64,000 nucleotides of DNA from Catenulispora sp. MAP5-51 (GTDB taxonomy: Bacteria; Actinomycetota; Actinomycetes; Streptomycetales; Catenulisporaceae). Position 1 is the stretch's first letter. Each line of letters begins with the position of its first letter. Both the position numbers and the translations under genes were made by a program. This document shows, in pieces, positions 1 to 7,446 of the stretch. The notes below the pieces were generated by a model that made no database searches, was not told the origin of the DNA, and worked only from the letters and a program-made list of their open reading frames with translations. The stretch spans positions 434,001-498,000 of the forward strand of contig NZ_JBGCCH010000001.1 of the NCBI RefSeq assembly GCF_041261205.1, given 5' to 3'.

Positions 1-1137
1 GGGGTTCGCGTAGGGGAAGGAAGCCGGGTTCGACCCGGACGGCGGCGTCCCGGCGTCCGCGTAGACCCCGGCGATGACCGGCGTGGCCGCGCTGGTGCCG
101 CCGTACACGCCCCAGCCCTTCTCCTGGTAGCTGTCGTAGACCGCCACCCCGTGACCGGGGTCGGCCACGGCGGCGACGTCGGCCTCGGTGCGCTTGGCGC
201 AGCCGGAGTCCTTCTGCCAGGAGGGCTTGGACTCGTACGCCGAGCAGCCCGACCCGGTGCCCTCGCCGGCCTTGGTGTTCCACACGGTCTCGGTCCACCC
301 CCGCGAGTTCGAGGCCTTGACCAGCGAGGTGCCGCCGACGGAGGTCGCATAGGGGGAGCTCGACGGATAGCCGACGCCCCACGAGTAGTCCCAGTCGCCG
401 CTGCCGGCCGCCATCACGACGCCGGGATGGTCGTAGTAGTCCTTGTCGTAGGTCGGGTCCGAGGAGCTCTCCTTCCAGATGTAGCTGTTGGAGACGAACT
501 TCGCGCCGAGCTTGACCGCCTCGTTCACGGCCGGGCCCATGTTCGACACGCCGCCGCCGGACGCCTCGACCAGGATGATGTGGGCGTCCGGGGCGACGGC
601 CGAGACCATGTCCAGGTCGAGTGAGTCCTCCGCACCCTGATTGGCGCTCGCTTTGGGCGGCAGGCTGGTGCTGCTGCCGCTGGAGCTGACCTTCTTGAAG
701 CAGCCGTTGGACGTCGTGCACGCCGGCAGCCCGTACTGCTGCCGATAGGTGTTCAGGTCGCCGGCCGCGTTCGGGTCGTCGTCGGCGTCGATGACGGCGA
801 TGGTCTGGCCCGAACCGCCGTTGGCGGGCAGGTCGTACGCGCTGATCAGGTCGGCCGGGCCGTAGCCGGAGGGGGCGGCGTTCGCCGTGACGCCGAACGC
901 GGCGACCGGCTCGGCCGCGTCGTCGACCTGCAGCACGTCGCAGGACGCCTGGTCGGTCCCGGGCGCGGCGCACAACTGGTGCCACTGATGCCACCGGTGC
1001 CATGTCCGGGCAGCGTGGGCCGCGGCGGCGTGTGCCGGAGCGGCCTCGGCGGTGACGCTGAAGGCCGTGGCAGCCACCGTGCCGGCGCCCACGACGGCCC
1101 ACAGAGCCCGCCCGCGTATGAGGGGTTTGATATCCAT
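1..1137 (-). CDS. Secreted S53 (sedolisin-type) serine-carboxyl peptidase, 3' end cut by window edge
   Basis: An exported protease of the S53 family, which cleaves proteins at acidic pH with a Glu-Asp-Ser triad. The 379 codons in the window run from ATG at 1137 to the edge and have no stop, so the C-terminus is missing. Residues 1 to about 38 look like a signal peptide (MDIKPLIRGR, then an Ala/Val-rich stretch ending AHAAAA). Candidate catalytic residues are E170 and D174 (E-x3-D in GAEDSLDLD), D248 (oxyanion Asp, GSGDWDYS) and S349 in GGTSAATP. The segment before the catalytic domain is much shorter than the long propeptide of classical sedolisins. A His/Trp-rich patch (HRWHQWHQ) follows the signal peptide. 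It is divergent from the XRE gene at 1340. Family call is firm; substrate unknown. Confidence 0.85.
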   Translation of the reverse strand, partial: MDIKPLIRGRALWAVVGAGTVAATAFSVTAEAAPAHAAAAHAARTWHRWHQWHQLCAAPGTDQASCDVLQVDDAAEPVAAFGVTANAAPSGYGPADLISAYDLPANGGSGQTIAVIDADDDPNAAGDLNTYRQQYGLPACTTSNGCFKKVSSSGSSTSLPPKASANQGAEDSLDLDMVSAVAPDAHIILVEASGGGVSNMGPAVNEAVKLGAKFVSNSYIWKESSSDPTYDKDYYDHPGVVMAAGSGDWDYSWGVGYPSSSPYATSVGGTSLVKASNSRGWTETVWNTKAGEGTGSGCSAYESKPSWQKDSGCAKRTEADVAAVADPGHGVAVYDSYQEKGWGVYGGTSAATPVIAGVYADAGTPPSGSNPASFPYANP

Positions 1138-1275
1138 GGGGGAGATGTAACTGCGGAGCTTAAGCGCAGGTCAAGGCCCTGATGAGGGCCCTGCGACTCC
1201 CTTGGCGGGGCGGGGAAAAGCAGCCTGTCCGGCCCGCTTCGGCGCACCGCCATTCTGGTCATTCAGTCACGAGCC

Positions 1276-1306
1276 TTGACAGCCTTCGGCGACCGCGGGC
1301 TATCAT
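1276..1306 (+). promoter_or_regulatory. Candidate sigma-70-like promoter for the XRE gene
   Basis: A perfect TTGACA (1276-1281) lies 19 bp before TATCAT (1301-1306), about 34 bp ahead of the ATG at 1340. The spacer is slightly long. The 202-bp gap between the divergent protease and XRE genes must hold both promoters; no other clear element was seen in it. Confidence 0.4.
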
Positions 1307-1339
1307 CTGGCCCCCGTTGTCAGAGAGCGAGCATGTCCC

Positions 1340-2326
1340 ATGCCGCACGATCGACCGCCACACGATCGACCGCCGCACCAACGTCCGCCGCACCAACGAT
1401 CGGCCCAGAACACGGCCACGGAGGCCCTGCGCACCGGACCGTTCGGCGAGGCCCTGCGGACCGCCATCGAGAGCAGCGGCCTGAGCCTGAGCCGGGTCAG
1501 CAGCAGACTCGCCGAACGCGGCGTCACCCTGAGCCCGGCGGCGCTGAGCTACTGGCAGCGCGGCAGCAACCGCCCGGAACGCACGGAGTCACTGCGGGCG
1601 GTGACGGCGCTGGAGGAGATCCTCAGGCTGCCGCCGAACAGTCTGATGTCCCTGCTGGGACCGCGCCGCTCGCGCGGCCGCTGGACCGCCGCCGCGATCG
1701 AGCCGGCGCCGACCAGCGCGCTGTGGCGGGAGACCGACCGGTTGCACCACACGCTCACCGCGTTGCAGGAAGACGCACGGCGGCTGCTGTGGGCGGTGTC
1801 CGTCGTCTACAAGCACGTCCGCGTGCAGGCCACCGAGCAACGCGCGCTGTCCCGGACCTCGGTCCGCACGGTGGTACGGGCCGAGGAGGACGGCGTCGAC
1901 CGGATCATCGCGGTGATGCGCACCGACAACGCCCCGCAACGGTTCGAGGCGTTGCACGCGGTCCGGCTCGGCCGGATCCGCTCGGACCCGCAGTCTGGTT
2001 ACGCGGTCGCGGAGTTCATTCTCGACCGGGTCCTGAACCGGGGAGACACCGCGATCGTCGAATACCTCTCCTGCGACGCGGAGCCCTCGACAACCGAGCA
2101 GAACTACAGCCGGCACTCGCTCTACCGCCCGGCCGACGTCCTGGTCGTCGAGGTCGAATTCCATCCGGAATGCATCCCGGCGGCCTGCGAGGGGTTCTAC
2201 TCGCCGCGCCGCGGGACTCCGGAGCGGAGCCTGGGGCCGCTGTGGGTGGGCGCCAGCAACAGTGCCCACCTGGCGCTGTCGGACGTACAGCCGGGGATGT
2301 ACGGGCTTCGCTGGGAGTGGGACTGA
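1340..2326 (+). CDS. XRE-family helix-turn-helix regulator with repeat-bearing N-terminus
   Basis: A 328-residue DNA-binding protein. Residues about 30-95 form an XRE/Cro-like helix-turn-helix (LSRVSSRLAERGVTLSPAALSYWQRGSNRP), the actinobacterial form in which the recognition helix is followed by YWQRG. The rest (about 110-328) has no domain I recognise; it may sense a ligand or partner. The N-terminus holds four 5-residue repeats (HDRPP, HDRPP, HQRPP, HQRSA) encoded by a 15-bp tandem repeat. No strong ribosome site precedes ATG 1340, and an ATG at 1333 is in another frame. It is divergent from the protease gene, so control of that protease is possible but unproven. Confidence 0.75.
   Translation: MPHDRPPHDRPPHQRPPHQRSAQNTATEALRTGPFGEALRTAIESSGLSLSRVSSRLAERGVTLSPAALSYWQRGSNRPERTESLRAVTALEEILRLPPNSLMSLLGPRRSRGRWTAAAIEPAPTSALWRETDRLHHTLTALQEDARRLLWAVSVVYKHVRVQATEQRALSRTSVRTVVRAEEDGVDRIIAVMRTDNAPQRFEALHAVRLGRIRSDPQSGYAVAEFILDRVLNRGDTAIVEYLSCDAEPSTTEQNYSRHSLYRPADVLVVEVEFHPECIPAACEGFYSPRRGTPERSLGPLWVGASNSAHLALSDVQPGMYGLRWEWD
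1346..1405 (+). repeat. 15-bp tandem repeat, 4 copies, inside XRE coding sequence
   Basis: Four 15-bp units, the first two nearly identical (CACGATCGACCGCCA then CACGATCGACCGCCG), the last two diverged (CACCAACG...). They encode HDRPP/HQRPP at residues 3-22. The unit is a multiple of three, so copy-number change would keep the frame. Confidence 0.85.
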
Positions 2327-2352
2327 CCCAGCCCGGGCGCGGCATCACGTGA

Positions 2353-2402
2353 AAGGCGAACACTTCTTCGCGAACGGGGGTTCGCAAAGAGGCGTTCGCC
2401 TT
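2353..2402. promoter_or_regulatory. Nested inverted repeats, probable ArsR operator
   Basis: Outer arms AAGGCGAAC (2353-2361) and GTTCGCCTT (2394-2402) are perfect complements. They enclose GCGAAC (2370-2375) and GTTCGC (2380-2385), and TTCGCGAA (2367-2374) is itself a palindrome. The block lies 15 bp before the ATG of the ArsR gene, the usual place for an autoregulatory site. It could also act as a terminator for the XRE gene, but there is no T-run. Confidence 0.6.
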
Positions 2403-2416
2403 CTATCGTGCCGTGC

Positions 2417-3010
2417 ATGGCAGCCGAACCCGCCGATCCGCTGGCGCCGCACCCGGAGCGCGACATCGTCCTGGACACCGCGGCGCTGCGCGTCCTGGCA
2501 CACCCGATGCGTCTGAGCTTCCTGCACTATCTGCGCGACCACGGCGCGGCCACCGGCCGGCGGCTCGCCGCGCACTTCGAGCTCGATTCCGGCGCGGTCA
2601 GCTACCACCTGCGCAAACTGGCCGGCGGCGGCCTGATCGAGGAGGACGTCGAGCGGGGCACACGGCGCGACCGGTGGTGGCGGGTCACGCGGCCCGCCCT
2701 CTATCACGACCCTGCCACGCGCCAGAGCGGCGAAAGCCAGGAGGACAACCGCGCCTACCTGCACTCGACGCTCCTCGCCTACGGCGACGCGCTGCGGCGG
2801 TACACGGCCGACGTGCCGGGCCTGAGCCGCGACTGGCTGAACGTCACCATGACCAGCGAGCGCTCCCTGCGCCTCAGTCCGGACCAGCTCACCGAGCTCA
2901 AACGAGACCTCATCGCGGTCATCGACCGCTACCGCGACCTGCCTGAACAAGCCGGTGCGCGGCCGGTCTCGATCCATCTCCATGCCCTGCCGCCGCCGCA
3001 GCCGCAGTGA
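2417..3010 (+). CDS. ArsR-family winged-helix regulator
   Basis: About 197 residues with an N-terminal ArsR/HTH_20-type winged helix: LRVLAHPMRLSFLHYLRDHG, then SGAVSYHLRKLAGGGLIEE and the basic wing RGTRRDRWWRV. No Cys-rich metal site of the ArsR/SmtB type is visible, so it is probably of the HTH_20 type that senses a small molecule or acts by binding alone. The C-terminal half is helical and unassigned. The start is uncertain: ATG 2417 is used, but GTG 2408 in the same frame is possible and neither has a good ribosome site. It overlaps the next gene (MFS) in a TGATG arrangement, so the two are translationally coupled and the regulator probably controls the transporter. Confidence 0.85.
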   Translation: MAAEPADPLAPHPERDIVLDTAALRVLAHPMRLSFLHYLRDHGAATGRRLAAHFELDSGAVSYHLRKLAGGGLIEEDVERGTRRDRWWRVTRPALYHDPATRQSGESQEDNRAYLHSTLLAYGDALRRYTADVPGLSRDWLNVTMTSERSLRLSPDQLTELKRDLIAVIDRYRDLPEQAGARPVSIHLHALPPPQPQ

Positions 3011-4347
3011 TGAGCACCAGCGGTGCCCTGCGCTGGGCCACGGCCTACGCGTGCTCGGTCGGCGGCGACTCCGTCTACTTCGTCACCCTGTCGTGGACCG
3101 CCTCACGCGCCTCCGGTCCGGCGGCCGCCGGTGTCGTGCTCGCCGTGGGAGCTGTGCCGAGGGCGCTGCTGATGCTCGGCGGCGGGGTGGTCGCCGACCG
3201 GTTCGGGCCCTGGCGCGTGCTGATCGGCAGTGATCTCGTGCGCTGCGTTCTGGTGGTGGGCGCGGCGTTCGCGGTCGTCAGCAGGGTGCATCTGGGAGTC
3301 CTGGCGGCGCTCGCCGCCGGCTTCGGGACGGTCGACGCGCTGTTCATGCCGGCCGTCGGTGCGCTTCCGCCGCTGCTGGTCGCGGCCGATCAGCTCGCGC
3401 GGGTGCAGGGGATGCGGGTCCTGGCGGTGCGGGCCGCGAATCTGGCCGGGCCGGTGGTGGCGGGCGTCATGCTGGGTGTCGGCGGCGCGACGGCCGCGTT
3501 CCTGGCGGCGGGTGCGCTGTTCGGGGCGTCGTTGCTGGGGTTGATGACGCTGCGAATACCGCGCGCGGTGGCCGCTCTGGAAGCGGACCGCAGTGCCTGG
3601 GAGCAGCTCGGTGAAGGGCTGCGATACGTCCGGCAGCACGTGGAGTTGCGCCGCCTGGTGATCGTCGTCGGGCTCAGCGAGCTGTGCTTCAGCGGGCCGA
3701 TAGCCGTCGCCGTGGTCCTGCTCGTCGCCGAACGCGGCTGGGGCAGCGTCACCGCGGGATGGATCCTCGGGGCGTTCAGCGTCGGCGGCGCGGTCGTCGC
3801 CGGTGTCATGGCGACGCTCGCCGGGCGGGTGAGCCGGGCACGTCTCGCGCTGCCCAGAACACCCGCGCTGCCCAGAACACCCGCGCTGCCCAGAACACCC
3901 GCGCTGCCCAGAACACCCGCGCTGCCCAGAACACCCGCGCTGGCCGGATCGCTCGCGCTGACCGCGTCGCTCCTCCTCATCTGGGGCGCGCTCGGCCGGC
4001 TAGGGGCGGTCGCGGTCGCATTGGTGCTCGGCGCCACCACCGGCGTGACGGCCGTGCTCGCGAACGCGCGGCTGCAAAGCGCGGCCGCCCCGCGCCTGCT
4101 CGGCCGGGTCACCTCGGTGACGACCCTGTGCACGCTGGGCCTGAGCCCCCTGCTGTTCCCGCTGGTCGGCGTCGTGGCCGAGGCGTGGGGGACCGGGGCG
4201 TTCTTCGCCCTGTGCGCCGTGGTGTGCGGGGCGGCCGCGATCGTGAGTTCCCGGTCTACGCCTTCTGGGCGACCGACAGCCGCTGTCGCGGATGCGCCCC
4301 CGACTCCAGCTCGTCCACGAACGCCACCGCGTAGTCCTCGGCGCTGA
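3010..4347 (+). CDS. MFS transporter with a 5-copy LPRTPA repeat
   Basis: A major facilitator protein of about 445 residues with a dozen hydrophobic segments, starting MSTSGALRWATAYACSVGGDSVYFVTLSW. The sequence between helices 2 and 3 (GGGVVADRFGPWRVLIG) matches the MFS motif-A region. It resembles the MFS group often paired with ArsR regulators; the substrate is unknown. A hydrophilic stretch near residues 281-310 is five exact LPRTPA repeats, in a loop in the second half. The last 30 or so residues (Pro/Arg-rich, after VSSRS) overlap the convergent gene by 92 bp and do not look like membrane protein, so the original stop may have been lost. ATG 3010 overlaps the stop of the ArsR gene. Confidence 0.85.
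   Translation: MSTSGALRWATAYACSVGGDSVYFVTLSWTASRASGPAAAGVVLAVGAVPRALLMLGGGVVADRFGPWRVLIGSDLVRCVLVVGAAFAVVSRVHLGVLAALAAGFGTVDALFMPAVGALPPLLVAADQLARVQGMRVLAVRAANLAGPVVAGVMLGVGGATAAFLAAGALFGASLLGLMTLRIPRAVAALEADRSAWEQLGEGLRYVRQHVELRRLVIVVGLSELCFSGPIAVAVVLLVAERGWGSVTAGWILGAFSVGGAVVAGVMATLAGRVSRARLALPRTPALPRTPALPRTPALPRTPALPRTPALAGSLALTASLLLIWGALGRLGAVAVALVLGATTGVTAVLANARLQSAAAPRLLGRVTSVTTLCTLGLSPLLFPLVGVVAEAWGTGAFFALCAVVCGAAAIVSSRSTPSGRPTAAVADAPPTPARPRTPPRSPRR
3850..3939 (+). repeat. 18-bp tandem repeat, 5 perfect copies, in MFS gene
   Basis: Five consecutive copies of CTGCCCAGAACACCCGCG, each encoding LPRTPA. The copies show no differences, which suggests recent expansion. The unit is in frame, so copy-number variation would only lengthen or shorten a loop. 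Confidence 0.95.
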
Positions 4348-4903
4348 TGGTGCCCGCGTGCGGCAGGATCTCGTCGCCCACGCCGAGCCGGAAGCCGCCG
4401 GTGCGCTCGCCGGGGCCGATCTCCGGCGCGGGGGAGATGTACGTCCAGATCGGCAGGGTGGAGTCGGCGCGCAGCGAGTCCAGCAGGTCGGCGTGCGCCA
4501 ACGCCTCGGGCTTGTACATCTCCGGGAAGTCCGGCAGGTCGGCCAGGCGGGTGCCCGGCGCCACCAGCAGGCTGCCGGCGCCGCCGGCGATCACCGTGCG
4601 CGGTGAGCCGCCGGCGCGGACGCCGGACAGGAAGTCCTTGTAGAGCTGGACGAGCGGGCCGCGCGGGTCGGTGCCGTCGCGCGGTCCGACCAGCGCCGAG
4701 GCCACCACGTCGGCGCCCTTGACCAGCTCGGCGACCTGGGCCGGATCGGTGGCGTCGCCCACCGCCGACGTGACGGCGCCGGCGACGCCCTCCGGGGCCT
4801 TGCCGGACCGCGAGACCGCGGTCAGGGTGTGGCCCCGTGATGCCGCCTCCGCGGCGATGCGCGAGCCGACCATGCCGGTCGCACCGAACACGACGATGTC
4901 CAC
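4256..4903 (-). CDS. NAD(P)-binding Rossmann protein (NmrA/YwnB-like)
   Basis: About 215 residues. It begins MDIVVFGATGMVGSRIAAEAASRGH, the GxxGxxG nucleotide-binding motif of NAD(P)H-binding (NmrA/atypical SDR) proteins, followed by VSRSGKAP at the second strand and VGDATD at the third. The family reduces small substrates or senses NAD(P)H redox state; no substrate can be assigned. The GTG at 4903 is chosen because a GAGGAGGAG ribosome site sits just upstream; a longer reading from 4954 lacks such a site. It is convergent with the MFS gene (92-bp overlap) and divergent from the methyltransferase. Confidence 0.8.
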   Translation of the reverse strand: MDIVVFGATGMVGSRIAAEAASRGHTLTAVSRSGKAPEGVAGAVTSAVGDATDPAQVAELVKGADVVASALVGPRDGTDPRGPLVQLYKDFLSGVRAGGSPRTVIAGGAGSLLVAPGTRLADLPDFPEMYKPEALAHADLLDSLRADSTLPIWTYISPAPEIGPGERTGGFRLGVGDEILPHAGTISAEDYAVAFVDELESGAHPRQRLSVAQKA

Positions 4904-5113
4904 CGCACTCCTCCTCGAACACACATTTGACTCGAAACGTCCCGTCCGGCCCATTGGACATCGGCCCCGCCCGAGCTGCCACCTCGCGGTTCCCCGCGGG
5001 TGCGGCAGGGCGCCGAAGCGGGTGTATCAGCCCACGATGACCATCCGATAGCCTGGCCCGGCACGGAGCGTCCGGCGCCACCCGCCGCCACCGACCTGGG
5101 AGGGCCACACCGC

Positions 5114-5947
5114 ATGACCGAGGAACTGGGGCCCGACACCGGTCCGCTGCTGCCGGACTGGCTGCCCCCGGAGATCGACCAGACCAAGGCGCACCCGGCG
5201 CGCATGTACGACTACATGCTCGGCGGCAAGAACCACTTCGAGGTGGACCGCGAGGCCGCCGAGGTGGCGATGCAGGCCGCCCCGGCGGCGCGCGCCATGG
5301 TGCTGGAGAACCGGGCCTTCCTCGGCCGCGCCGTCCGCCACCTGGCCGAGGCCGGCATCACCCAGTACCTGGACATCGGCACCGGCCTGCCCGGCGAGGG
5401 CAACACCGGCGAGGTGGCGCGCGCGGTCCGGCCCGAGGCCAGGGTCGCCTACGTCGACTACGACCCGATCGTCGCCGTCCACTCCCGGGCCCTGCTCGCC
5501 GGCGACGAGAGCCGCACCGCCGTGGTGCTGGCCGACGTGCGCGAGCCGAAGACGATCCTGGAGCATCCCAGGGTCCTGGAACTGCTCGACTTCGACCAGC
5601 CGGTCGCGGTCCTGATGGTCGCGCTGCTGCACTTCGTCGGGCACGACGAGGACGCCGCCGGCATCGTCGCCGCCTTCCGCGACGCGCTGGCCCCCGGCAG
5701 CGCGCTGGTGATCTCGCACGGCACCGACGGCGGCCAGCCCGAGGTCTCCGCCGCCGCGCGCAAGGGCTGGGACAACGCCAAGTCCCGGGTCGTGGTGCGC
5801 GACCACGAGGAGATAGCGGCGCTGTTCGGCGGCTTCGAGCTCGTCGAGCCCGGCGTGGTGCAGCTGCCGCTGTGGCGGCCGGAGGGTCCCGTGCGTGAGG
5901 ACTGGGAGACGATCTGGCTTGAAGGCGGGGTCGCCTTCAAGCGCTGA
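5114..5947 (+). CDS. DUF574-type S-adenosylmethionine methyltransferase
   Basis: About 277 residues of the actinobacterial SAM-dependent methyltransferase family formerly DUF574 (Methyltransf_19). The signature HPARMYDYMLGGKNHFEVD lies near the N-terminus, followed by the cofactor site QYLDIGTGLPGEGNTGEV and VAYVDYDPIVAVHSRALL. Targets are unknown for the family, which is greatly expanded in filamentous actinomycetes. ATG 5114 is preferred because GGGAGG precedes it; an upstream ATG at 5000 has no support. Its stop codon lies in the first unit of a 14-bp triplicated repeat. The gene is not clearly part of the following cassette. Confidence 0.88.
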   Translation: MTEELGPDTGPLLPDWLPPEIDQTKAHPARMYDYMLGGKNHFEVDREAAEVAMQAAPAARAMVLENRAFLGRAVRHLAEAGITQYLDIGTGLPGEGNTGEVARAVRPEARVAYVDYDPIVAVHSRALLAGDESRTAVVLADVREPKTILEHPRVLELLDFDQPVAVLMVALLHFVGHDEDAAGIVAAFRDALAPGSALVISHGTDGGQPEVSAAARKGWDNAKSRVVVRDHEEIAALFGGFELVEPGVVQLPLWRPEGPVREDWETIWLEGGVAFKR

Positions 5948-5977
5948 CCTTCAAGCGCTGACCTTCAAGCGCTGACC
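5936..5977 (+). repeat. 14-bp repeat, 3 perfect copies, containing the methyltransferase stop
   Basis: Three copies of TTCAAGCGCTGACC. The first copy holds the last codons and TGA (5945) of the methyltransferase gene. Copies two and three put TGA at 5959 and 5973. Because 14 is not a multiple of 3, the three stops fall in three different frames. Confidence 0.95.
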
Positions 5978-6001
5978 GCGAGTGCATCGCAGGCGTGTCA
6001 C

Positions 6002-6028
6002 TCCCGGGCGGGCTGTCTCGTCCCGGGA
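6002..6028 (+). promoter_or_regulatory. Hairpin next to the DoxX start codon
   Basis: TCCCGGG (6002-6008) pairs with CCCGGGA (6022-6028), leaving a 13-nt loop and ending 3 nt before the GTG at 6032. In RNA it would occupy the place of the ribosome site, which is otherwise poor here. It may be a terminator remnant or a translational control element. Confidence 0.4.
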
Positions 6029-6031
6029 AAC

Positions 6032-6385
6032 GTGAACATCTTCTTGTGGATCCTGCAGGCGGTCCTGGCCGCCTTCTTCGCGCTGTCCGGCCTCGGCAAG
6101 GCGTTCCAGTCGAAAGAGAAGGTCCTGGTCAAGGCCCCGGTGCTGGAGAACTACGCCCCGGCGACGATCCGCTTCATCGGCGCCGCCGAACTGGCCGGCG
6201 CCATCGGGGTCATCCTGCCCTTCGCCGTCGGCATCGCCACGGTGCTGACGCCGGCCGCCGCCGTCGGCCTCGCCGTCCTGATGCTGCTCGGGGCACTCGT
6301 GCACGCGCGGCGGCGGGAAGGGCTCGGCGTCGCGGTCACCGTCGTGCTGGCTGTGCTGGCGGCCGTGATCGCCTTCGGACGATAG
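6032..6385 (+). CDS. DoxX-family membrane protein
   Basis: A 117-residue membrane protein with four hydrophobic segments: NIFLWILQAVLAAFFALSGL, FIGAAELAGAIGVILPFAVG, the segment before ALVHARRREG, and the C-terminal VTVVLAVLAAVIAF. The pattern LSGLGKAFQSKEKV...IGAAELAGAIGVILP is typical of short DoxX/DoxD-like proteins, often linked to redox or detoxification genes. The GTG at 6032 is the only start that includes the first membrane segment; its ribosome site is weak and hidden by a hairpin. It heads a likely operon with VOC, YCII and ECF sigma genes. Confidence 0.8.
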   Translation: MNIFLWILQAVLAAFFALSGLGKAFQSKEKVLVKAPVLENYAPATIRFIGAAELAGAIGVILPFAVGIATVLTPAAAVGLAVLMLLGALVHARRREGLGVAVTVVLAVLAAVIAFGR

Positions 6386-6396
6386 TGGGTCCGGTC

Positions 6397-6435
6397 GGGT
6401 GTCGAGAACGGGTGTCGAGAACGGGTGTCGAGAAC
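6397..6435 (+). repeat. 13-bp repeat, 3 perfect copies, after the DoxX gene
   Basis: Three copies of GGGTGTCGAGAAC start 12 bp after the DoxX stop. Unlike the repeats at 5936 and 6952 this unit contains no stop codon on the coding strand. Confidence 0.95.
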
Positions 6436-6505
6436 GCCGGGCCGGCTCCGTCCCAGGGGTGCGAGCGGCCGACCCGGGCCGCGCGGAACGACAGGGAGAA
6501 GCGCG

Positions 6506-6961
6506 ATGGCGAAGATCCGGCGCATGGATCACGTGAGCATCAACGTCGAGGACATGGACTCCGCGAAGGAGTTCTTCCTGACCCTGGGCATGGAGGTCGC
6601 CGGCGAGGCGAAGGTCGGCGGTGCCCAGGTGGGCAGGATCATCGGCTTGACCGAGCCGATGTCCGACGTGGTCTTCCTGCGCACGCCCGACGGCCACAGC
6701 CAGATCGAGCTGGTCAAGCACCTCGCCGCGCCCGAAAAGAACGGGCCGCACGCGCCGGCGTCGAACCGGCTGGGGCTGATCCACATCGCCTTCGAGGTCG
6801 AAGACCTGCCGGGCCTGCTGACCGACCTGCGCGCCAAGGGCTACGACACGGTCGGGACGGTCGAGAACTTCGAGGACGTCTACCTGCTGTGCTTCCTGCG
6901 CGGGCCCGAGGGGATCATCGTCGAACTCGCCGAGGACATCAGCGCGAAGCAGAGCAGCTGA
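6506..6961 (+). CDS. VOC-superfamily (glyoxalase/dioxygenase-fold) protein
   Basis: About 151 residues with two beta-alpha-beta-beta-beta modules. The first starts IRRMDHVSINVEDMDSAKEFF and the second LGLIHIAFEVEDLPGLLTDL. Metal-ligand candidates are H in MDHVS, E in QIELVK, H in LIHIAF and E in IIVELAED, the usual VOC pattern, so a metal-dependent activity is plausible. The substrate is unknown. ATG 6506 follows AGGGAGAA. The gene lies between DoxX and YCII genes, and its TGA is in the first copy of a 16-bp repeat. Members often sit in ECF-linked cassettes. Confidence 0.85.
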   Translation: MAKIRRMDHVSINVEDMDSAKEFFLTLGMEVAGEAKVGGAQVGRIIGLTEPMSDVVFLRTPDGHSQIELVKHLAAPEKNGPHAPASNRLGLIHIAFEVEDLPGLLTDLRAKGYDTVGTVENFEDVYLLCFLRGPEGIIVELAEDISAKQSS

Positions 6962-7007
6962 ACCGCGGAGCAGCCGAACCGCGGAGCAGCTGAACCCGCA
7001 GAGCAGC
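6952..7007 (+). repeat. 16-bp imperfect repeat, 3.5 copies, containing the VOC stop
   Basis: Units begin at 6952, 6968, 6984 and 7001 and follow GAGCAGCTGAACCGCG. The first contains the TGA (6959) of the VOC gene. The second has CGA in place of TGA, and the third has TGA at 6991 in another frame. The fourth copy is partial. Confidence 0.9.
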
Positions 7008-7035
7008 TCAGACACCGGAACGAAGGAGAACCACC

Positions 7036-7446
7036 ATGAAGTACCTGCTGCTGAAGCACTACCGCGGCGGCCCGACCCCGGCCGTCGACTTCCCGCCGAT
7101 GGACCAGTGGACGCCCGAGGAGGTCGACGCGCACGTGCAGTTCATGCGCGACTTCGCCTCCCGGCTGGAGGAGACCGGCGAGTTCGTCGACATGCAGGCG
7201 CTGTCCGCCGAGGGCGCCTTCGTCCGGCACGGCGGCCAGGGCCGCCCGCCGGTCACCGACGGACCGTTCGCCGAGACCAAGGACCTGATCGCCGGCTGGT
7301 ACATCGTCGACGTCGACTCCTGGGACCGCGCGGTCCAGATCGCCGGCGAGCTGTCGGCGGTGCCCGGCCCCGGCGGCGAGCCGCTGTTGGAGTGGCTGGA
7401 GGTCCGGCCGTTCCTGGGCGCCGAGGCGCCGAAGGCCACGGCGTGA
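7036..7446 (+). CDS. YCII-family (DGPF) protein
   Basis: A 136-residue YCII/DGPF-domain protein: MKYLLLKHYRGGP at the start, then PPVTDGPFAETKDLIAGWYIVDVDSWDRAVQIA, which holds the DGPF signature with a downstream Asp. YCII proteins have a ferredoxin-like fold; their chemistry is poorly known. The ATG follows AAGGAG. Its stop overlaps the GTG of the ECF sigma gene by 4 bp (GTGA), which fits the well-known pairing of DGPF proteins with ECF42 sigma factors. Confidence 0.92.
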   Translation: MKYLLLKHYRGGPTPAVDFPPMDQWTPEEVDAHVQFMRDFASRLEETGEFVDMQALSAEGAFVRHGGQGRPPVTDGPFAETKDLIAGWYIVDVDSWDRAVQIAGELSAVPGPGGEPLLEWLEVRPFLGAEAPKATA

